NCBI RefSeq assembly: GCF_001902145.1
Contig: NZ_MRST01000017.1
Span: 62,001-126,000 of the forward strand
DNA from: Pseudomonas fluorescens
GTDB lineage: Bacteria; Pseudomonadota; Gammaproteobacteria; Pseudomonadales; Pseudomonadaceae
Direction of reading: 5' to 3'
Length of the DNA: 64,000 bases
Below the pieces are notes generated by a model. The model was not told the origin of the DNA. It saw only the letters and a program-made list of their open reading frames with translations, and did no database searches. The position numbers were made by a program, and so were the translations under genes. Below are positions 1 through 8,316 of the stretch, piece by piece. Each line of letters opens with the position of its first letter. Position 1 is the first letter of the stretch.

Positions 1-37
1 CAGTCGCCAGGACTGAGCAGGTGAACAAGACAGGCGC

Positions 38-274
38 TCAGGAGACGAGGGTGGTTTGCGATTCGCGCACGAGAATGGTGCCCGACTGGATCAGTTTGAA
101 TTCATCACCTTCCAGCTTTTCTACACGGTCGCCAATGGCCAGCTTGTAGGTCGTGGTGGGCGCCGATCCCGCCAGGGCGCCTTGCGCCGGGTCGGATTCC
201 TGGAACTCATGCACCGAATACACGCGGCCTTCCGCGTCTCTGGCATGAAACTGTCCAACAAGTACTGCAGCCAT
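38..274 (-). CDS. Small hypothetical protein (78 aa)
   Basis: This is a short soluble protein of unknown function with no signal peptide or membrane segment. It begins MAAVLVGQFHARDAEGR, has a predicted beta-rich middle (TTTYKLAIGDRVEKL) and ends in SQTTLVS. The start at 274 is chosen because AGAGG lies about 9 nt upstream of that ATG. A start nine codons earlier would have no comparable ribosome site. It reads leftward, divergent from the FMN reductase at 502. I do not recognise a named family and assign no function. Confidence 0.6.
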   Translation of the reverse strand: MAAVLVGQFHARDAEGRVYSVHEFQESDPAQGALAGSAPTTTYKLAIGDRVEKLEGDEFKLIQSGTILVRESQTTLVS

Positions 275-501
275 CTGTTTAGAACCTCTGGAGATAAACA
301 CTCGATTTGCGGTTCTGTAGACCGTCAGGGAGCGGGGTAGTTTACCTATAAGAAAAAAATACTATTCGCTGATATTTTCAGACGGTTCCTACGCAAGCGC
401 TGGCAAGGAAAACGGCGAGGGAATCCGCACAACCCTCTGGTGAACGCGCCGCGAAGCCTCTATAACTACAAGCTCCTTTATTCAGAAGTCGGGAAACCTC
501 A

Positions 502-1059
502 ATGAGCAAGGTCTACACGATTGCCGTCCTGGTGGGCAGCTTGAGAAAAGAGTCGATCAACCGCAAGGTCGCCTTGGCCCTGGCCGAACTGGCCCCTGCC
601 AATCTCACGTTGGACATTGTTGAAATCGGCGACTTGCCGCTCTACAACGAGGACATCGACGGTGCAACACCGCCGGCAGCCTACAGTACTTTCCGCAAAC
701 AAGTGAGTTCATCCGACGCGGTGTTGTTCGTTACCCCCGAATACAACCGCTCCGTGCCGTCGGCATTGAAAAATGCCATCGACGTGGGCTCGCGTCCTTA
801 CGGGCAAAGCGCCTGGAGTGGCAAGCCGGGGGCGATCATCAGCGTCTCGCCGGGTGCCATTGGCGGTTTTGGCGCCAACCACCATTTGCGCCAGTCCCTG
901 GTGTTCCTGGACGTGTGGTGCATGCAGCAGCCGGAAGCCTACCTGGGCGGGGCAGGCAGTGTGTTCGATGAGGCGGGGAACGTGTCGGAAAAGACCAAGC
1001 CGTTCCTGCAGGCATTCATCGATGCCTACGGCAAGTGGGTGGAAAAACAGCAGGGCTGA
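502..1059 (+). CDS. NAD(P)H-dependent FMN reductase (chromate/quinone reductase type)
   Basis: This is a cytoplasmic flavoprotein of the NADPH-dependent FMN reductase family (flavodoxin-like fold), whose members pass electrons from NAD(P)H through FMN to quinones, azo dyes or chromate. The FMN phosphate loop is GSLRKESINR (residues 12-21). The family signature PEYNRSVPSALKNAID lies at 79-94, and a glycine-rich isoalloxazine-side loop (PGAIGGFGANHH) follows near 117-128. The length of 185 aa is normal for ChrR-like proteins. The gene stands alone and ends just before a REPIN shared with the convergent poxB. The natural substrate cannot be read from sequence. Confidence 0.88.
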   Translation: MSKVYTIAVLVGSLRKESINRKVALALAELAPANLTLDIVEIGDLPLYNEDIDGATPPAAYSTFRKQVSSSDAVLFVTPEYNRSVPSALKNAIDVGSRPYGQSAWSGKPGAIISVSPGAIGGFGANHHLRQSLVFLDVWCMQQPEAYLGGAGSVFDEAGNVSEKTKPFLQAFIDAYGKWVEKQQG

Positions 1060-1073
1060 AATTAGCCCGGCAC

Positions 1074-1175
1074 CTGTAGGAGCGAGCTTGCTCGCGAAAA
1101 ACTCGAGGACAACGCGTTCATTCAGGATGTCAGCGTTATCGTTGACGATCTTCGCGAGCAAGCTCGCTCCTACAG
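1074..1175. repeat. REPIN (inverted REP doublet) between convergent genes
   Basis: Two 25-base arms, one starting CTGTAGGAGCGAGCTTGCTC and the other its exact reverse complement (1151-1175), flank a core of about 50 bases. The whole can fold into a long hairpin. It lies between the 3' ends of the FMN reductase gene and poxB. The core contains GCGTTATCGTTGAC, which is the reverse orientation of the cores at 21308, 31269 and 61515. Confidence 0.93.
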
Positions 1176-1183
1176 TAGGGGGT

Positions 1184-2908
1184 TTATCGCAACCAGTTGG
1201 TGCGTGCCAGCTCGATAACTTCATCGCCGCGCCCGCTCATCACCGCCTTGAGCATATACAGGCTGAACCCCTTGGCCTGTTCCAGCTTGATGCTCGGCGG
1301 CATCACCAGTTCCTGAGTGGCGGTCACCACATCCACCAACACTGGACCATCATGGGCCAGCGCGCGGCGCAGGGCTGGCTCCAGGTCTTCGGATTGCTCC
1401 ACGCGTATGCCCAAAATCCCCATGGCATTGGACATGGCCGCGAAGTCCGGGTTTTTCAGCTCGGTGCCGGTGTCCAGGTAGCCCGCAGCTTTCATCTCCA
1501 TGGCGACAAAGCCCAGGGACGCATTGTTGAACACCACCAGTTTGACCGGCAATTGCAGCTGCGCCAGGGATATGAAGTCCCCCATCAACATGGTGAAACC
1601 GCCGTCCCCAGACATCGAGATCACCTGTCGCCCAGGGAATGCCGCCTGGGCACCGATAGCCTGGGGCATGGCGTTGGCCATCGAGCCATGGTTGAACGAG
1701 CCGATCAGCCGGCGCTTGCCGTTCATCTTCAGATAACGCGCCGCCCACACGGTGGGTGAGCCGACATCGGCGGTAAAGATCGCATCATCATCGGCCAGTT
1801 CGCTGAGCAAGCGCGCCACATACTGGGGATGGATCGGTCGGCCGGCCTTGGACGGTTGCGCCAGGTCATCCAGGCCTTGGCGGGCTTTTTCGTAGTGCTT
1901 GAGGGAGGTTTCGAGGAAGCTGCGATCGGTCTTGCGGGTCAGGCGCGGCAATAGCGCGTCGATGGTTTCACTGACGTCGGCGGCGATGCCCAGGTCCAAG
2001 GTCGCACGGCGCCCCAGGGCTTGGGGGTTGCGGTCCACCTGGATGATCTTGGCGTCGGTCGGGTAGAACTGGCGATAAGGGAAGTCGGTGCCGAGCATGA
2101 CCAAGGTGTCGCAGTCGAGCATCGCGTGGTAACCGGAGCTGAAACCGATCAGGCCGGTCATGCCGACGTCGAACGGGTTATCCCACTCCACGTGCTCCTT
2201 GCCCCGCAGTGCATGCACCACCGGCGCGCCGAGGGCGTCGGCCAACGCCACTACCTGACCGTGGGCACCGGCACAGCCGCTGCCACACAGGAGGGTGACT
2301 TTCTCGCTGCTCTGGAGCATGTCGGTGAGGCGCTGCACGTCCTGCTCAACCGGCACGGTACGGGGGGCGTGCAATGCTGGCCACGGCTTGAGCTTATCTT
2401 CCACTTCCAACAGCGACACATCCCCCGGGATCACTACCACCGCTACGCCTCGGTTGAGGATCGCCGAACGCATGGCACGGTGCAGGACATGGGGCATCTG
2501 CTCGGGGTTGCTCACCATCTCGATAAAGTGGCTGCATTCCTTGAACAGTTCCTGGGGATGGGTTTCCTGAAAGTAATTCAGGCCAACCTCCGATGACGGA
2601 ATTTGCGCGGCAATCGCCAGCACCGGCACATGGTTGCGATGGCAATCGAACAAACCATTGATCAAATGCAGGTTACCCGGCCCGCAACTGCCGGCGCACA
2701 CCGTCAATTCGCCGGTGGCCGCCGCTTCGGCGCCGGCGGCGAAGGCGGCCACCTCTTCGTGGCGCACATGCATCCACTCGATGCTGTCCATGCTGCGCAG
2801 GGCGTCGGTCAGGCCATTGAGGCTGTCGCCGGTGAGCCCCCAGATACGCTTGATACCCGCTTGTTCCAGAGTGGTTGCCAACTGCTGGGCCAGGTTGATT
2901 TTCGCCAT
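1184..2908 (-). CDS. poxB: Pyruvate:ubiquinone oxidoreductase (pyruvate oxidase)
   Basis: This is a thiamine diphosphate and FAD enzyme that decarboxylates pyruvate to acetate and CO2 and passes electrons to membrane ubiquinone. The 574-residue protein matches the E. coli PoxB layout. The N-terminal TPP domain has the catalytic Glu region [14 protein letters not shown] (about 50-63) and the motif [21 protein letters not shown] central FAD domain follows, then the TPP-Mg motif [12 protein letters not shown] at 434, with NN at 461-462. The C-terminus [15 protein letters not shown] resembles the lipid-binding tail of E. coli PoxB. The ATG at 2908 has GGAG 6 nt upstream. It lies 78 nt downstream of the flavin oxidoreductase gene on the same strand, so co-transcription is possible. 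Confidence 0.93.
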   Translation of the reverse strand: MAKINLAQQLATTLEQAGIKRIWGLTGDSLNGLTDALRSMDSIEWMHVRHEEVAAFAAGAEAAATGELTVCAGSCGPGNLHLINGLFDCHRNHVPVLAIAAQIPSSEVGLNYFQETHPQELFKECSHFIEMVSNPEQMPHVLHRAMRSAILNRGVAVVVIPGDVSLLEVEDKLKPWPALHAPRTVPVEQDVQRLTDMLQSSEKVTLLCGSGCAGAHGQVVALADALGAPVVHALRGKEHVEWDNPFDVGMTGLIGFSSGYHAMLDCDTLVMLGTDFPYRQFYPTDAKIIQVDRNPQALGRRATLDLGIAADVSETIDALLPRLTRKTDRSFLETSLKHYEKARQGLDDLAQPSKAGRPIHPQYVARLLSELADDDAIFTADVGSPTVWAARYLKMNGKRRLIGSFNHGSMANAMPQAIGAQAAFPGRQVISMSGDGGFTMLMGDFISLAQLQLPVKLVVFNNASLGFVAMEMKAAGYLDTGTELKNPDFAAMSNAMGILGIRVEQSEDLEPALRRALAHDGPVLVDVVTATQELVMPPSIKLEQAKGFSLYMLKAVMSGRGDEVIELARTNWLR

Positions 2909-2986
2909 GAGGAACTCCAATCGTCAGTGAGGTTGAAAAACTGCTGATCAGTAGGGGACAGTCCAATCACGGCGAATGCTCCGCCT

Positions 2987-4219
2987 TTAATGTGAAGATT
3001 GCGTCATGCTTGCCCGGTACTGCCGCGTACGTCGAGCGATAAACCACTGGTCACACACCAATGCCAGCCAAGGCGCAACGTTGGGGTTGGGCTTGCGCCC
3101 GCGGCTCAGGCGGCGCATCTGGTCGCGCACCACGGCAAGGGTGGCGAGGGCGGCCAGGGGTTTGCGCTTCCATTCCATGGGCCGCAGTTGTGGGTTGAGG
3201 TCGCGACCTTCACGCCATTGTTTGATCAGTTGCGGCTCCAGGGTCAGGGCGGTGGCGATGCCGGCCATGGCGATGCCGCTGTCCAATACTTGCTGGACCA
3301 CCGGCAAGCGGCGAATACCTCCGGTCACCATCAGTGGCATGGTGGCGATGCTCGCCATTTGTGTGGCGAAATCCAAAAAGTAGGCTTCACGGGCCAAGGT
3401 GCGGCCGTCCCGCGCCTCGCCTTGCATGGCCGGCGCTTCATAGCTGCCGCCGGACAACTCAAGCAAATCGATCGGCAGTGTATTGAGCATCTCCACTACA
3501 GCGCGCGCATCGGTCTCATCGAAACCGCCGCGCTGGAAGTCTGCGGAATTGAGCTTTACCGACACACAAAATGAAGGGCTGACGCTGGCCCGCACGGCGC
3601 GGATGACCTCCAGCAGCAGGCGTGCGCGGTTTTCCAAGGGGCCGCCCCAGCGGTCGGTGCGGTGGTTGCTCAAGGGCGAGAGGAACTGGCTCAACAAATA
3701 GCCATGGGCGCCGTGGATCTGCACCCCGGTGAATCCGGCTTGCTCGGCCAGGCGGGCGCTGGTGGCGAAGCGCTTGATGACGTCCTGGATGTCGTCTTCG
3801 GTCATGGCCTTGGGTTTGGCGAACATTTTGGAAAAACTGCCCACATCCAGCGCAATAGCCGAGGGTGCCAACGCTTGCTGGCCCAGGTTGGCCATGGTCT
3901 GGCGCCCGGGGTGGCTGAGCTGTACCCAGAAGTGCACACCCTTGGCCCGGGCTACGTCGGCCCATTCACGGAAGCTGGCCAGGTGCTGCTCGTTTTCCAG
4001 CGCGACACCACCTGGGCCCGTCATGGCGCGGCGGTCGATCATCACGTTACCGGTCAGCAGCAGGCCGGGCTCGCCGTCGGCCCAGGTCTTGTACAGCTGC
4101 TTCAATGCTTTGGACGGTGCCTGATGCAGGTCCGCCATGTTCTCCTCCATCGCGGCCTTGGCGATGCGGTTGGCGATGACTTGGCCGTTAGGCAGTTGCA
4201 GGGGGGTGAAGGGTGACAT
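2987..4219 (-). CDS. NADH:flavin oxidoreductase, Old Yellow Enzyme family
   Basis: This is an FMN-dependent TIM-barrel ene-reductase of 410 aa. Features seen are WVQLSHPGRQ at 98-107, the active-site and FMN loop HGAHGYLLSQFLSP at 169-182, and HRTDRWGGPLENRARLL just after it, all typical of the 2,4-dienoyl-CoA reductase/OYE group. The first strand holds the conserved NRIAKAAME. No C-terminal FeS/FAD half is present, so it is a short OYE rather than a FadH-type fusion. GGAG lies 7 nt before the ATG. The promoter region carries a MerR-style operator (4248-4278). The substrate is unknown, and activated alkenes or electrophile detoxification would fit the family. Confidence 0.87.
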   Translation of the reverse strand: MSPFTPLQLPNGQVIANRIAKAAMEENMADLHQAPSKALKQLYKTWADGEPGLLLTGNVMIDRRAMTGPGGVALENEQHLASFREWADVARAKGVHFWVQLSHPGRQTMANLGQQALAPSAIALDVGSFSKMFAKPKAMTEDDIQDVIKRFATSARLAEQAGFTGVQIHGAHGYLLSQFLSPLSNHRTDRWGGPLENRARLLLEVIRAVRASVSPSFCVSVKLNSADFQRGGFDETDARAVVEMLNTLPIDLLELSGGSYEAPAMQGEARDGRTLAREAYFLDFATQMASIATMPLMVTGGIRRLPVVQQVLDSGIAMAGIATALTLEPQLIKQWREGRDLNPQLRPMEWKRKPLAALATLAVVRDQMRRLSRGRKPNPNVAPWLALVCDQWFIARRTRQYRASMTQSSH

Positions 4220-4247
4220 GGGTTAACTCCTGAGCGGGGAAGGCCTC

Positions 4248-4278
4248 AGGCTAAGCTTAAAGTTAACTTTAATGTCAA
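4248..4278 (-). promoter_or_regulatory. MerR-type promoter with palindromic operator, upstream of the OYE gene
   Basis: Read leftward there is a -35 box TTGACA (4273-4278), a 19-base spacer and a -10-like TAGCCT (4248-4253). The spacer contains a perfect 16-base palindrome, TTAAAGTTAACTTTAA (4257-4272). An over-long 19-base spacer filled by a dyad is the hallmark of promoters activated by MerR-family regulators through DNA untwisting. That it is a MerR site is inferred from architecture. No MerR gene lies in the window. Confidence 0.6.
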
Positions 4279-4304
4279 GCGGGAGTCGATCACGGGCGAT
4301 GCAA

Positions 4305-4406
4305 CTGTAGGAGCGAGCTTGCTCGCGAAGAACGCAAGGGCGCCACATACATCCAGGCGACCTGCGCTATCGTTCAGGTTTTTCGCGAGCAAGCTCGCTC
4401 CTACAG
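4305..4406. repeat. REPIN (inverted REP doublet)
   Basis: Arms CTGTAGGAGCGAGCTTGCTC... and its reverse complement ending CTCGCTCCTACAG enclose a diverged core containing GCGCTATCGTTCAGG. It lies between the DUF934 gene 3' end and the OYE promoter, only about 27 bases upstream of the proposed -35 box. Confidence 0.92.
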
Positions 4407-4410
4407 GGGC

Positions 4411-4905
4411 CTAGCGGCGGCGGAACAGCGGCAGTGGCTCATCCGTTGCAGCCTGGTACGTCACCGAAAAGTCTTTGAGACTTTCCAGTGCTTCGTACGG
4501 GTCTTTGTCCGCGCGCAAGGCGAAGGCATCGAACCCGCAGCGGTGCAGGTAGAACAACTGGTCACGCAGCACGTCGCCAATGGCACGCAATTCACCCTTG
4601 TAACCATAACGGTCACGCAGCAGGCGGGCGTTGGAGTAGTTGCGCCCGTCGGTGAAGGCCGGGAAGTTCAGGGCGATGACCTGGAAGTGCTGCACGTCAT
4701 CACCGATTTCTTCGGCTTCTTCATCGGCGTCCAGCCACACGCCCAAACCGCCGTCGCGGGCCTTGAGGGCGTGGCCGTGCTCGCGCCACAGGGCCAGCGG
4801 CACGATCAGGTCGTCGCAGTTGGAAATGCCGTCGAAGCTCGTGTCCTTGGGCAGCAGGTGCCAGGTTTCGTCGACGACTTCGTTGTTCTTAATGATTCGC
4901 TGCAT
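4411..4905 (-). CDS. DUF934 protein, partner of sulfite reductase
   Basis: This 164-aa cytoplasmic protein belongs to the DUF934 family, which is nearly always encoded next to cysI-type sulfite reductase and is thought to assist assimilatory sulfite reduction. Its biochemical role is not established. It starts MQRIIKNNEVV and contains the family core FPAFTDGRNYSNARLLRDRYGYKGELRAIGDVLRDQL. The C-terminus is arginine-rich (PLFRRR). The ATG at 4905 lies inside the 3' end of cysI (17-base overlap), and AGGAG sits about 9 nt upstream, so translation is probably coupled. Confidence 0.87.
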   Translation of the reverse strand: MQRIIKNNEVVDETWHLLPKDTSFDGISNCDDLIVPLALWREHGHALKARDGGLGVWLDADEEAEEIGDDVQHFQVIALNFPAFTDGRNYSNARLLRDRYGYKGELRAIGDVLRDQLFYLHRCGFDAFALRADKDPYEALESLKDFSVTYQAATDEPLPLFRRR

Positions 4906-6547
4906 AGACGCGCTCCTTGAACAGGTCGATGCCGATGCGCTGGTAGGTGTCGATGAAACGCTCATCTTCGGTACGCTGTTCGATATACACGTCGATCAGC
5001 TTGCCGATCACCTCCGGCATGGCTTCCTGGGCGAAGGATGGGCCGAGGATCTTGCCCAGGCTCGCATCGCGGCTGGCGCTGCCGCCCAGGGACACTTGAT
5101 AGAATTCTTCGCCTTTCTTGTCCACGCCCAGGATGCCGATGTGGCCGACGTGGTGGTGACCACAGGCGTTCATGCAACCGGAGATGTTCAGGTCCAGCTC
5201 GCCGATGTCGAACAGGTAGTCCAGGTCGTCGAAACGGCGCTGGATCGACTCGGCAATCGGGATCGACTTGGCGTTGGCAAGCGAGCAGAAGTCGCCGCCC
5301 GGGCAGCAGATGATGTCGGTCAGCAGGCCGATGTTCGGCGTGGCAAACCCGCCTTCGCGCAGTTCGCCCCACAGGGTGAACAGTTGGCTCTGCTCGACGT
5401 CCGCCAGAATGATGTTCTGCTCGTGGGAGGTGCGCAGTTGGCCGAAGCTGTAGCGCTCGGCCAGGTCGGCGACCGCGTCCAGCTGCTTGTCGGTGATGTC
5501 GCCTGGCGCTACGCCGGTGGGCTTGAGCGACAGGGTCACTGCCACGTAGCCGGGCTTCTTGTGCGCCAGCGTATTGCGGGTGCGCCAGCGGGCGAAGCCT
5601 GGGTGTTGCTGGTCGAGTGCGGCCAGCTCGGCGTCCTGGTTGCTCAGGGCCTTGTACTCAGGGTCGACGAAATGCTTGGCGACGCGGTGCACTTCGGCTT
5701 CGGTCAGGGTGGTCTGGCCGCCGCGCAGGTGTTCCATTTCGGCATCGACCTTCTGGGCGAACACCTCAGGCGTCAGCGCCTTGACCAGGATCTTGATCCG
5801 GGCCTTGTACTTGTTGTCGCGACGGCCGTAGCGGTTGTAGACCCGCAGGATGGCATCGAGGTAGCTCAACAGGTCCTGCCACGGCAGGAACTCGTTGATA
5901 AAGGCTCCGACCACCGGGGTACGGCCCAGGCCACCGCCGACCAATACGCGAAAGCCCAGCTCGCCGGCGGCGTTGTACACCGGCTCCAGGCCGATATCGT
6001 GCACTTCGATGGCCGCACGGTCGGAGGTCGAGCCATTGATGGCGATCTTGAACTTGCGCGGCAGGTAGGCGAATTCGGGGTGGAAGGTGGTCCACTGGCG
6101 CACGATTTCACACCACGGCCGTGGGTCGATCAACTCGTCGGCAGCGACGCCGGCAAACTGGTCGGTGGTCACGTTGCGCAGGCAGTTACCGCTGGTCTGA
6201 ATGGCGTGCATCTGCACGGTAGCCAATTCAGCCAGGATGTCCGGCACATCTTCCAGGGCCGGCCAGTTGAACTGCACGTTCTGGCGGGTACTGATGTGGG
6301 CGTAGCCTTTGTCGAAGTCGCGGGCGATCTTGGCCATCATTCGCGTCTGGCGCGACGTCAGTTGGCCATAGGGCACGGCCACCCGCAGCATCGGCGCAAA
6401 GCGCTGAACATAAAGGCCATTTTGCAGGCGCAGAGGGCGGAACTCTTCTTCGCTCAGTTCACCTGCTAAGTAGCGTCGGGTCTGATCACGGAACTGCTTG
6501 ACGCGGTCCTCGATGATGCGCTGATCGTATTCGTCGTATACGTACAT
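4889..6547 (-). CDS. cysI: Sulfite reductase hemoprotein (assimilatory, siroheme/4Fe-4S)
   Basis: This enzyme reduces sulfite to sulfide for cysteine synthesis using six electrons, a siroheme and a 4Fe-4S cluster. The 552-residue protein begins MYVYDEYDQRIIEDRV and shows two ferredoxin-like half domains. The cluster cysteines are in CCPGGDFC (about 415 and 421) and GCMNACG (458 and 462), with the siroheme-binding HISTRQN and basic residues earlier. The start at 6547 has AGGA about 7 nt upstream, and an upstream in-frame extension has no support. It heads a two-gene unit with the DUF934 gene. The redox partner, a CysJ-like flavoprotein or ferredoxin, is not encoded here. Confidence 0.95.
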   Translation of the reverse strand: MYVYDEYDQRIIEDRVKQFRDQTRRYLAGELSEEEFRPLRLQNGLYVQRFAPMLRVAVPYGQLTSRQTRMMAKIARDFDKGYAHISTRQNVQFNWPALEDVPDILAELATVQMHAIQTSGNCLRNVTTDQFAGVAADELIDPRPWCEIVRQWTTFHPEFAYLPRKFKIAINGSTSDRAAIEVHDIGLEPVYNAAGELGFRVLVGGGLGRTPVVGAFINEFLPWQDLLSYLDAILRVYNRYGRRDNKYKARIKILVKALTPEVFAQKVDAEMEHLRGGQTTLTEAEVHRVAKHFVDPEYKALSNQDAELAALDQQHPGFARWRTRNTLAHKKPGYVAVTLSLKPTGVAPGDITDKQLDAVADLAERYSFGQLRTSHEQNIILADVEQSQLFTLWGELREGGFATPNIGLLTDIICCPGGDFCSLANAKSIPIAESIQRRFDDLDYLFDIGELDLNISGCMNACGHHHVGHIGILGVDKKGEEFYQVSLGGSASRDASLGKILGPSFAQEAMPEVIGKLIDVYIEQRTEDERFIDTYQRIGIDLFKERVYAANH

Positions 6548-6617
6548 ATAGGTCCTGTTCTCGGCAAATCTGCGCGCACGGCCGCGCACTCCCAACGGAG
6601 CCGGCGCACGATACCAG

Positions 6618-6635
6618 TTTGCGTATATGCGCAAA
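6618..6635. promoter_or_regulatory. Inverted repeat upstream of cysI
   Basis: TTTGCG-TATATG-CGCAAA lies about 70 bases upstream of the cysI start, within the region dividing cysI from the divergent small membrane gene. It could be an operator for a sulfur-responsive regulator, but I cannot match it to a known site. The surrounding 6640-6720 is A+T-rich and probably holds both promoters. Confidence 0.35.
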
Positions 6636-6780
6636 AGTGATGTTTGGGTATATGTAAATAACCAAACTGACTAATGAGAACGGTTATCGCGATACCCACA
6701 TTTGTCATAGGGACAACTCTGGTCTTTACTGTGATCGAGTCTTAGTGCAGTCACCTATAAAACCGACAAGAGGCGATGCG

Positions 6781-6894
6781 ATGAGCAATTCCACCAAAGC
6801 CCGTAAACCCGACAGTACCGTGGATGCCTGGGCCATTTTATTTTTGATCATCCTGGTGGTGGGAACCGCCGTGTTCTGGGTTAGCCACCAGTAA
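6781..6894 (+). CDS. Small single-pass membrane protein (37 aa)
   Basis: ATG at 6781 and TAA at 6892 encode a 37-residue protein. It has a polar, basic N-terminus (MSNSTKARKPDSTVDAW), one hydrophobic helix (AILFLIILVVGTAVFWV) and the short tail SHQ. A good ribosome site (AAGAGG) sits about 8 nt upstream. The lone hydrophobic helix and basic leading end suggest an inner-membrane peptide with the N-terminus in the cytoplasm. It is divergent from cysI. I do not recognise a function. Confidence 0.65.
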   Translation: MSNSTKARKPDSTVDAWAILFLIILVVGTAVFWVSHQ

Positions 6895-6972
6895 AGCAGC
6901 GGGTTGATTGAACCTCGATTGAATGCCTAATTGCCACTATCATGGCGCTCTATATTCAAGGTTCAGACAACC

Positions 6973-8040
6973 ATGTTGAAGGTTTTGATGGCGTGTACGT
7001 GGTTGCTGGGGTCGACGTGCGGGGCAATCGCCCAGGCTGCTTCGGTGGTGTTTCTCAACCCTGGCCTGTCTTCGGAAACCTTCTGGGTCAGTTATGCGCA
7101 GTTCATGCAGGCCGGCGCCAAGGACCTCGGCCTGGATTTGCGTGTGCGCTATTCAGAGCGTGACCATCAGGCCACCTTGGCCCAGGCGCGCGAGGCACTG
7201 ATGGGCGATCAGCGGCCCGACTACCTGGTGCTGGTGAATGAGCAATACGTTGCCCCGCAAATCATGCGCATGGCCCAGGGCAGCGGGGTGAAATTGCTGA
7301 TCGTCAACAACGCCCTGACGCCCGGGCAGGCGCAGCTCTTGGACGCCTACCACGACACCCGGTTGATCGGCAGCATGGTCGCTGACGATGATCAGGCCGG
7401 CTACCTGATGTTGACCGACTTGTTGCGCCAGCACGGGCCGATCGCTTGCGGCGCAACGCTGGACCTGCTGGCATTTTCCGGTGCCAAGACCACCCCGGCC
7501 GCGCAGCTGCGTGAACAGGGCCTGCGCCGCGCCCTGGCCGAACATCCGCAAGTGCGCTTGCGCCAGTTGGTCTACGGTGAATGGAGCCGCCAGCGTGCCT
7601 TCGAACAAGCCACGCAGATGTTCAAGCGCTATCCACAAACGGCACTGGTATGGTCGGCCAACGATGGGATGGCATTGGGGGCCATGCAGGCCCTGCAAGA
7701 CAGCGGCCGAGTACCCGGTAAAGACGTGTTGTTCAGTGCGGCCAATAGCTCGCCGCAGATTCTCGCGGCGCGCCTTGACGGACGCCTGAGCACGCTGGTC
7801 GCGGGGCATTTCACCCTGGGCGGCTGGGCAATGGTATTGATCCATGATGATGCCAAGGGTGTCGATATCGGCGCCCGTGGCGGTCGCAACCGCCAGGAGG
7901 CCTTGTTCCAACTGATCGATGCCACCCAGGCACGGCGTCTGTTGGGCCCCCTGCCGGTGGTGGATTTTCGCGCGTTGTCGGCCGTGGACAAACCTGTGTC
8001 CTACCGTTACCCCTTCAGCCTGCAACTGCTGCTGCGCTAA
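6973..8040 (+). CDS. Periplasmic substrate-binding protein, sugar-type (PBP type 1)
   Basis: This is a secreted or periplasmic protein of 355 aa with a type 1 periplasmic-binding fold, like the ABC importer sugar-binding proteins. A signal peptide (MLKVLMACTWLLGSTCGAIAQA) precedes the mature start at ASVVFLNPG. The core shows the paired Rossmann-like lobes with PDYLVLVNE, KLLIVNNAL and a hinge-side ALVWSANDGMALGAMQAL typical of the family. No permease or ATPase gene is nearby, so it may feed a distant transporter or act as the sensor input of a signalling system. The start at 6973 is preferred because it begins the signal peptide. The 3' end overlaps the convergent DUF2970 gene by 4 bases. 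Confidence 0.78.
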   Translation: MLKVLMACTWLLGSTCGAIAQAASVVFLNPGLSSETFWVSYAQFMQAGAKDLGLDLRVRYSERDHQATLAQAREALMGDQRPDYLVLVNEQYVAPQIMRMAQGSGVKLLIVNNALTPGQAQLLDAYHDTRLIGSMVADDDQAGYLMLTDLLRQHGPIACGATLDLLAFSGAKTTPAAQLREQGLRRALAEHPQVRLRQLVYGEWSRQRAFEQATQMFKRYPQTALVWSANDGMALGAMQALQDSGRVPGKDVLFSAANSSPQILAARLDGRLSTLVAGHFTLGGWAMVLIHDDAKGVDIGARGGRNRQEALFQLIDATQARRLLGPLPVVDFRALSAVDKPVSYRYPFSLQLLLR

Positions 8041-8255
8041 ACCCCGGCCAGGTGCAGCACCAGCTTGACGATACCGAACAAGGTCAAGGCAAACACTGCG
8101 GTGAACAGGATGCCCAGCAACACAAAGTGGCTGGGCTTGCCATGGGTGAAGTCGCGTGCGCGGTTCTTGCCGCTCTGTACGCCAAAGGCCGCCGCCATCA
8201 CGCTGTGCAGCATCTGCCAAAAGGTCGGCGGTTTGTTATCGCTGGGGTCGTCCAT
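8037..8255 (-). CDS. DUF2970 small membrane protein (72 aa)
   Basis: This 72-aa protein has a soluble N-terminal part (FWQMLHSVMAAAFGVQSGKNRARDF) and a C-terminal membrane helix (HFVLLGILFTAVFALTLFGIVKLVL). This is the DUF2970 arrangement found in proteobacteria. The phrase AAAFGVQS.KNR.RDF is the family signature, and no activity has been assigned to it. GAGGG lies upstream of the ATG at 8255. The stop overlaps the end of the convergent binding-protein gene. Confidence 0.8.
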   Translation of the reverse strand: MDDPSDNKPPTFWQMLHSVMAAAFGVQSGKNRARDFTHGKPSHFVLLGILFTAVFALTLFGIVKLVLHLAGV

Positions 8256-8316
8256 ACAGCCCTCGTCAGCAAGGTGGTCGTACAGAGCATAGACAATCCG
8301 GCGGCCCCCACTCAGG

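Noticed and set aside
4640..6469. A 609-codon open frame antisense to cysI
   Set aside because: It is complementary to the sulfite reductase coding region and has no recognisable domain. It results from high third-position GC.
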